From: Harmothoe impar
Taxonomy: Eukaryota > Annelida > Polychaeta > Phyllodocida > Polynoidae
DNA length: 64,000 nucleotides
Direction of reading: 5' to 3'
Assembly (NCBI GenBank): GCA_947462335.1
Contig: OX381717.1
Location: 45,737,523-45,801,522 of the forward strand
This document shows positions 57,649 through 64,000 of the stretch, in pieces. Position 1 is the stretch's first letter. The number at the start of each line of letters is the position of its first letter. A program made the translations under genes and the position numbers. Below the pieces are notes generated by a model. That model saw nothing but the letters and a program-made list of their open reading frames with translations, was not told the DNA's origin and ran no database searches.

Positions 57649-57890
57649 CTTATTGCATAGGTATAGGGTAGACTGACCTATGCAATAAGGTAACCACGAA
57701 CCATGAGATGTCCGCCTTGATCATGTAGTTCTTTATGTATATGGTTTTGTCTTTATTTGTCCTTTGCTGAAAGAGTACCACTTAAAATGTATGATGACAC
57801 ACACAGACAGAACTTATCATGCATGAATGACCACAAAATTAAGGTGGACATCTCGTGGTACGTGGTTATCTTTAGGTCAGTCTACCCTAA
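57649..57890. repeat. nested inverted repeats
   Basis: A perfect 14-bp stem CTTATTGCATAGGT (57649-57662) with 57676-57689. A wider pair: TAGGGTAGACTGACCT and AACCACGAACCATGAGATGTCC (57664-57712) are inverted at 57845-57893. The right partner abuts the hairpin at 57925. Confidence 0.75.
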
Positions 57891-57924
57891 TGCGACTGGA
57901 TGGCAGTCAACAGCACAACAACAT

Positions 57925-58036
57925 CCTCAGAAAAGTGAGCGTCGCTGTCACCAAAAGCACCCTAACCTGAAAATCCGGCACCGCCTGGCTTTCAGGTAGG
58001 GTGCTTTCGGCGACAGTGACGCTTAATTCTCTGAGG
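57925..58036. repeat. 112-nt hairpin, about 45-bp stem
   Basis: CCTCAGAAAAGTGAGCGTC and following bases to CTAACCTGAAA pair with TTTCAGGTAGGGTGC to CTCTGAGG, with a few mismatches and a loop of about 16 nt. Non-coding. Could be a hairpin RNA locus or a short foldback. Confidence 0.8.
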
Positions 58037-58258
58037 GGGAATTGGAAGGTCCTGTGTTTGAGACTTAGCTTTTATGGAGTATTCATTATCTAATTTCAAG
58101 GGTGGGTCTAGTGAAATCTTGAGCGGAGATTCTTTTGTTCCCCTCCTTTGAATCATAGTAATAAGTTTCTAGTGGCTATTCCGGGCTGGTCATAGAAAAC
58201 TTGGTCAGGCATGACTAAGTGCTCTTCAAAATGACTGAGGCAAAACAACATAATGACT

Positions 58259-60015
58259 ACCCAGCTAGCAAAACTCATGTAAATTACATCATTTTTACAT
58301 CATTTTCTGATTGGTGGTGACATCATTGGATGATGTCAATTGTCGTTCCCAAGATGTAACATATGCAAGAAGTTTTTACGTGTCCCTTTGCATGGGTATT
58401 TTACATAAGTATATTGACATTTAAAAAAATACATATCAACGGTATGTTTGAACTTAATAATAATGATGTATATAATTGACCAGCTGTAGGCCTAAAACAT
58501 GTCTGAAACGTATAAATTTAGACATGTCAAAAAGATGTGATATGGAGATATGTACATGACATGTTGCAGGGATGACATTTATACCAGTTTTGAGTATACC
58601 CCCCTCCGAGTAGTGACTATAAATCAGATAGGATATTTAGGATAACTCTGAGAGATTGTAGACATCATATAGTTATGTCCATTTTATGTCAATGTATGAC
58701 ATATACACAGGCACTCTGCATAGGAAACAAACACCTGCTCTGTGAAAGACACTTTGCAGGCATTTTCCATCCTAGCCAGGAGGCCCAGATGTGATATCAG
58801 CCCAAAGCCAGAATTTCTTCTTATACAATTTGAAAGGACACAGAAAAGGTGTCCCATTATGTGCCTTGGCTGTCCAACTATAATTCACCAAGTCACTGTA
58901 ACACAAGTAACACATTAAATGTTACTGAAGAAATTTAGTCCAATTTTGTCTCTTATTGCAGTATATAGAATTAATTTCATCCAACTTTTAATCAAGAATG
59001 GGGGAATGCTGATCAAAATGTGATCACATTGCAAAATGAGACGCCTAGTGTTGGAGCTCAGAACTATGATAGGATATAGTAATGTCGACTTATAGATGTC
59101 ATATTCTGACAAGATTGTGATGTCATGAATATGTTATATTGGAATAAATCCATACTCCTATTATTTTGACGTCACAATCTTGTCAGAATATGACCTATTA
59201 TAGTTCTGAACTCCAACACTAGGGGTCTCATTTTGCAAGGCTGTCACATTTTGATCAGCATTCATTCATTCTTCATTGAAAAGTTGGATCAAATTAATTG
59301 TATAAACTACAATGAGGGACAAGGTTAGACTAAATTTCCTCTGTGATATATAAGGTGTCACTTGTGTTACAGTGACTTGTTGAAATATAGTTGGATAACC
59401 AAGGCACATGGGTGGACACCTTTTCTGTGTCCTTTGCAATTGTAAAAGAAGAAATTCTGGCTTTGGGCTGATATCACATCTGGGCCTCCTGGCTAGGATA
59501 AATGTGTCTGTAAGGAATGGAAAATGCCTGCAAAGTGTCTTTCACAGAGCAGGTGTTTGTTTCCTATGCAGAGTGCCCATGGACATGTCATACATTGACA
59601 TAAAATGGACATAACTATTTGATGTCTACAATATCTCTCAGAGGTATCCTAATTATCCTATCTGATTTATAATCACTACTGGGGAGGGGGTATACTCAAA
59701 ACTGGTATAAATCTCATCCCTAGAACATGCTTATAGATATCTCAATATCACATCTTTTTGATGTGTCTACATTTACATGTTTTAGACATCTTTTACAGCT
59801 AGTCATATATATGCCATTATTGTTAAGTCCAAAGGTATCACTGATAAATATGCCTATTTTATATAAATATGTTTATATAAAATACACATAAATATTGTTA
59901 CATCAAGAACCAATGCAAAAGGACACGTAAAAACTTCTTGCGTATGTGACATCTTGGGAACGAAAAATGATATCATGAAATTACTAGTTATTTTTATGTA
60001 AGGTGCTAGCTGGGT
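58259..60015. mobile_element. 1.76-kb foldback element with about 850-bp arms
   Basis: ACCCAGCTAGCAAAACTC at the left, GTGCTAGCTGGGT at the right. The two arms match throughout at roughly 85-90 per cent (for example AAGTTTTTACGTGTCC, AGACATCATATAG/GATGTCTACAATAT, GTGTTGGAGCTCAGAAC). The centre is near 59110-59160. No transposase. A single-arm relative is at 61880-62400. Confidence 0.9.
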
Positions 60016-60089
60016 AATACCTTACTAAAAGGGCCTGAAATGGATAGACTAAGGTGAGTTGATCAGTACTGACCAACCTGACAATATTA

Positions 60090-60294
60090 CTGTAAAACCT
60101 CGCGTATAGGCCGCGGCCTGTACACGAATCAGACTCAGCTTTCTTTTGATACCAAACATGCCTATATAGGGTGCGGCTTATACACGAGTTTTTATAAGTA
60201 TACTACAGTACCAAATTAACAATTTTCAGGTGGCCTCTGCGGCTTATAGGATCGCACCAAACTCGGGGTGCGGCTTATACACGAGGTTTTACAG
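60090..60294. mobile_element. CTGTAAAACCTCG MITE with TA duplication
   Basis: CTGTAAAACCTCGCGTATA on the left and TATACACGAGGTTTTACAG on the right, TA on both sides (60088-60089, 60295-60296). Internal GTGCGGCTTATACACGAG copies. 205 bp, Tc1/mariner-like ends, no transposase. Confidence 0.88.
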
Positions 60295-60315
60295 TACCTA
60301 ACATAGGTTGGTCGT

Positions 60316-60494
60316 CAGGGGGCGGACCCAGGAATTTGAAAAGGGGGGGGGGGTCCACAGAACACCAAAGTACCGAAAAAATGACGCGTCGCGACTCGCG
60401 GCGGATCAAATTATCATTTAAAAAATCTTTGAAAATTTCCAAAAGGGGGGGGCGGGTCCACACCCCCAGGACTGCCCCCCTGGATCCGCCCCTG
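60316..60494. mobile_element. CAGGGGCGGATCCAGG MITE (hAT-like ends)
   Basis: CAGGGGGCGGACCCAGG and CCTGGATCCGCCCCTG are inverted, 179 bp, with G-runs just inside. Related in its ends to 38476-38827. Confidence 0.8.
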
Positions 60495-61879
60495 GAGTCG
60501 TATAGGGAGCCAAAAATGGCTAACCTGGTTAGGCACTATAGTGACTGAGAGATTGGTCGTATTGGGAGTCAAAGAATATATATCGGTGTGCACAGAGAGT
60601 CGGATTGACGAGGCTTCATTCAGGGCACACCATTTCAGAATCATATGACCCTTCATTGAGCTCTTTGATTTCTTTTATAAAACCCAAGAATATAATGCAC
60701 AATGTTTTACAAGCCATTATCTCAGGTAATGATTTTTCCTTAGATACATTATATCAATATCCTCCATGTAGAACGTACATATTTATCCAAGATGAGCTCT
60801 TGACTATAATTAGTTATATACAGAAGTGTCAAGAGATTATGATTAATACATTATGATCTAAACACTGCATGTTTACATACTAAACACCTATTCTTTATAC
60901 TGTTTAGGTACTAAACATCTAAACATATTCAACATAACTGTTTAGGATTTTAGAATAAAATGTTTATTTCCTAAACAAAATGATTCAAAGACACAAACAT
61001 AGTTTAGACCTTAAAATGTTTAGACCTAAACATGTTTAAAACCTAAGCACTTTTTTTGCAGTCTCTACGGCTACTTACTATGGCATAACGTTATATAAAG
61101 TTGTAAAACGTTATTTTGACGTGAAAATAACAAATAACGTTTTGTGTTAGCTGGGGTATGTTTGGAAATCTTTATAATCATTTAATCAAGTCTTATAACA
61201 TATTGTGATATCATATTATGGTATCACAATGCCCAAGTCGAAGTACCAAGCTAGATTTCTAATCATAAAGATAATTTCAATATAATGATATGTGACTATA
61301 GCCGTTCAGTGAACACGTAATGCATGGTTTGAGATACCTCAACATTGTCGCTATATCACTCTCCAATCTTGTTCCAATATGATCATCCATAACAGGCCCC
61401 TTTCCATAAGTACAATGTTTCTATTCATTATGACACATAGGAGGGTCACACTTATCATTCATGAATAATGATATTTACAAACAGTACATACAGTTCAAGA
61501 CTGCTGTAACCTACCTTTTACATTCATCATTTTAAAAATGTGTATTGATGGGGTAAAAAAGTGCATTAGTTCATCTACACTCCATGACTAATATGACAGA
61601 AAAGACTAACTGTACATCACTGTTTAAGCCGGTTATACTATGCATGAAGCAAAGTGTACACCACATGATATGAATATACTCTTTAATTTATATTGGACCA
61701 GTATAGTTCGCCTCCCCTGGTTTGCCGTTGCACCAGCAGGGGGAGCATTGCTCATGCACTTTGTTTAGTGTGGCTATTGTCCACTATGGCGGCAGTATAC
61801 GTCATATAGCGGCCGCAAGATCTCGTCTCAGTAGCTTTTTGCTGTAGTCAACAATTTGCTGCAGGTTGCACATTCTGTG
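60495..61879. other. intergenic, with a CTAAACA/TGTTTAG-rich patch
   Basis: 60860-61050 holds about 15 copies of CTAAACA or TGTTTAG/TGTTTAC in both orientations (forkhead-like words). 61730-61748 (CACCAGCAGGGGGAGCA) is CTCF-like on the plus strand. No gene. Confidence 0.5.
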
Positions 61880-62400
61880 CCCAGCTAACAAAACTCATGG
61901 TAACTGCCGTATTTTATACATAACTCTGTGATGGGTGATGACATCATTAAATGATGTCGGTTTTGGTAACCAAGATGTCTCATATGCAAATGGTTTTTAC
62001 ATGGTTTCTGGCGTGTTTTTTTCATGCGTGTATTTTACATTAAACTATTTACATAAAAAACAACATGCTCAATGGTGATACCTTTTAACGTTACAATAAT
62101 GACATTTATATTACCAGCTGTAAAAGATTTAGACACATCAGAAAGACGTGATATGAAAATATCTACAACACCTTAGGGGAGCATGTTGTAGGGGCGACAT
62201 TTACACCATCAGTTTTGACCAAACCCAGCCACAGTAGTGATTGTAAATCAGCTTGCGTAATTAGGATACCTCTGAGAGACATTTTAGACATCATAAAATG
62301 ATGTCTATTTTATGTGAATATCTGACATGTCCATAGGCACTCTGCACAGGAAGTTAGTAACACCTGTTCTGTCAAAGACATTTTGCAGACATTTTCTAGT
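61880..62400 (+). mobile_element. single-arm relative of the foldback
   Basis: CCCAGCTAACAAAACTCATG to AGACATTTTGCAGACATTTT follows the left arm of 58259-60015 at roughly 75-80 per cent. The second arm is absent. Confidence 0.8.
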
Positions 62401-62577
62401 TCCATTATATGGGAATACATAGTGAAAAATGCCAACGCCCATTGATCTGTTATACTTAATGAGTGGGGGATGCGGCAGTATACCATGAAGCCGCATGCTG
62501 AGTGGGATGCGCCCCAGCCCCAACAAGTGAAATATATCATAGAGGTATCAATGTAGTTGGCATTTGTGTTTATTTTT

Positions 62578-62885
62578 TTATTTGAAGACATTTAATGAAG
62601 AAAAACTACTTTTTCTTAGCCCATTGAATACAGCCACATTGTATTCGATGGGGACATTGAATACGGCCTTCCAGTGCTTAAGCATAGGAGATCTTGTATT
62701 TCCAAAAAAATGAATTCCATGATTCATGTCATTTGTGCTAAGATATCCATATTCAACTTTTGCAATACTGTTAACCTGCCTTGGCCATTGTCTCCATTTG
62801 TGGTAGAAGCACATGATGGTGATAGAGGCAGCTGATAAAACACAGCATACAGAGATGCTTTTCACCAAAGCAACGCAGGGAGCAG
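62578..62885 (-). CDS. candidate last exon of a membrane protein
   Basis: Acceptor CTTTCCTGTTCCAG (AG at 62887-62886) then 101 codons in phase 1 to TAA at 62580-62578. The first part (VKSISVCCVLSAASITIMCF) is a hydrophobic, transmembrane-like segment followed by the basic YHKWRQWPRQ. The rest (NSIAKVEYGYLSTNDMNHG, HWKAVFNVPIEYNVAVFNG) looks like ordinary protein sequence with no family I recognise. The phase matches the introns of the LDLa gene. Earlier exons would lie beyond the window. It could also be a chance frame, since codon bias is weak. Confidence 0.35.
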
Positions 62886-62952
62886 CTGGAACAGGAAAGA
62901 TAAATTGTATGGTTTTGGATCAGTGACACTATATATTTCATGTGAACCTAAT

Positions 62953-63301
62953 GGCTGTGTCTCACGACCTTGAGCCAATGTTTTTGTCTCTTACCGGGTG
63001 CCGTCTCTGACCAGGTGCTGTCTCTGACCAGGTGCCGTCTCTGACCGGCTTGGCTTGATAAGGTCAAAATAGCAACAGCAGAAGGCTAATTATAATTATA
63101 ATGATAAATATATAACAACCGCCATAACGTTTTTACAAATCCTTATATATATGAGTATAATTCTTTTTAAAACACCTTTTTCTTACACCTGGTCAGAGAC
63201 GGCACCTGGTCAGAGACGGCACCGGGTCAGAGACGGCACCTGGTCAGAGACGACACCCGGTCAGAGACAAAAACTTTGGCTCAAGGTCGTGAGACACAGC
63301 C
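62953..63301. mobile_element. GGCTGTGTCTCACG MITE, copy e
   Basis: Inverted ends and target duplication TAAT (62949-62952, 63302-63305), 349 bp. Three internal units on the left, five on the right. Confidence 0.9.
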
Positions 63302-63305
63302 TAAT

Positions 63306-63600
63306 GTGCACCCACATACTTAGGGCCGAGTCATTTATTGCCAGCTGGGGGCGGGGCCATAATGTAAAACATGTCCTCAGTGGGGGGGGGGGGGGGGGGA
63401 GACTGGGACTTGAAAAGCGTCCAAGCGGGGAGGGGGCGTCAAAACTAAATAGGTCCATTTAAGTTGTAGCGACCATGCGTGATTAGGGAGGGGGGGGGGA
63501 TTTCTCAACATCTGAACAGGAGGGGGGGGTTCTGAGTTTACTTTTGGCATAAACCTTTTCATATAGTAGAGGTATGGAAAAACACAAAAAAAAAGAAATT
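63306..63600. other. G-run-rich spacer
   Basis: G-tracts of 8-18 bases at 63381, 63492 and 63521. The Pro-rich frames on the other strand are artefacts of these. Confidence 0.5.
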
Positions 63601-63614
63601 TGCATTTTCTAGCT

Positions 63615-63694
63615 ACCCGGTCAAAGACGTCACCCGGTCAAAGACGTCACCCGGTCAAAGACGATCCAATTGTTTCAAAGTCGTGAGACTGAGC
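63615..63694. mobile_element. GGCTGTGTCTCACG MITE, right-end fragment
   Basis: Three units of ACCCGGTCAAAGACGTC and the end GTCGTGAGACTGAGCC. The left half is missing. Confidence 0.7.
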
Positions 63695-64000
63695 CTGAAC
63701 TGTTGAGAATAATGGACATTAGTCAATGCTTATAAATCTTATTGAAACCGACTAACTTATCACCGTTAGTAAATTGAACTAACTACTGACTAACTTTAAA
63801 CTAACCAGCTACCCACAGTAATTCCATACCAGGTGGCAGCACAATCAAATTCTAAGACATTATTTTCCATATGACAAGATTGTAATTGCACCTGTTATCA
63901 TGTTTAAAGTTAACCTTTTCTAATGTTGAATATAATATGGGGTGTAACTGAATGCAAGTATTATCTACGGAATTTAGATTGATTTCAAAGAAATTCTCTA
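63695..64000. other. anonymous sequence
   Basis: Contains ACCAGGTGGCAGCAC near 63828-63843, another CTCF-like word; otherwise nothing recognised. Confidence 0.4.

Overview
The window is nuclear DNA of an animal, probably a marine invertebrate. Signs are spliced genes with GT-AG introns, a secreted protein built of LDL-receptor class A repeats, a Ngaro/PAT-like tyrosine-recombinase retrotransposon, many MITEs and foldback elements, long minisatellites and many G/C homopolymer tracts. A deuterostome such as a lancelet, hemichordate or echinoderm would fit, but the species cannot be fixed from the sequence. Most of the 64 kb is repeat; host coding sequence is a few per cent.

Layout. 1-8.6 kb: a GC-rich coding-like scrap (1896-2221, minus), a tandem array of about 711-bp units (2.7-5.2 kb), MITEs, a CAG-rich tract, a 274-bp foldback and a promoter-like cluster of CACGTG, E2F, ETS and CCAAT sites (7.9-8.2 kb). 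8.64-12.0 kb: a 16-bp minisatellite open in all three forward frames. 12.3-19 kb: MITEs, a 463-bp duplicated block, and on the minus strand the first exons (leader at 17.3 kb, 5' UTR at 18.6 kb) of a gene paralogous to the one at 41-46.7 kb. 19.9-37.1 kb: a head-to-head tandem array split by one 13.6-kb LTR element (21771-35409) with almost identical LTRs and a matching target duplication, but no recognisable gag or pol.

37.7-40.7 kb: DNA transposon remnants. 41.3-46.7 kb, minus: the only complete host gene I can assemble. It has three coding exons plus a 5' UTR exon and encodes about 810 residues: signal peptide, short linker and 19 LDLa repeats, all 19 in one 2.3-kb exon. 47.5-52.1 kb, minus: the Ngaro/PAT-like element (gag, RT-RNase H, tyrosine recombinase), with two in-frame stops in the recombinase. 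53-64 kb: MITEs, a 2.7-kb nested transposon carrying a 27-bp minisatellite, hairpins, a 1.76-kb foldback and, at 62.6-62.9 kb, a candidate last exon of a membrane protein.

No pathway or operon is present. The main themes are a small gene family (shared leader exon and 5' UTR exon, surrounded by short TGATGCATGAATGCA hairpins) and layered transposon insertions whose order can be read from target duplications.
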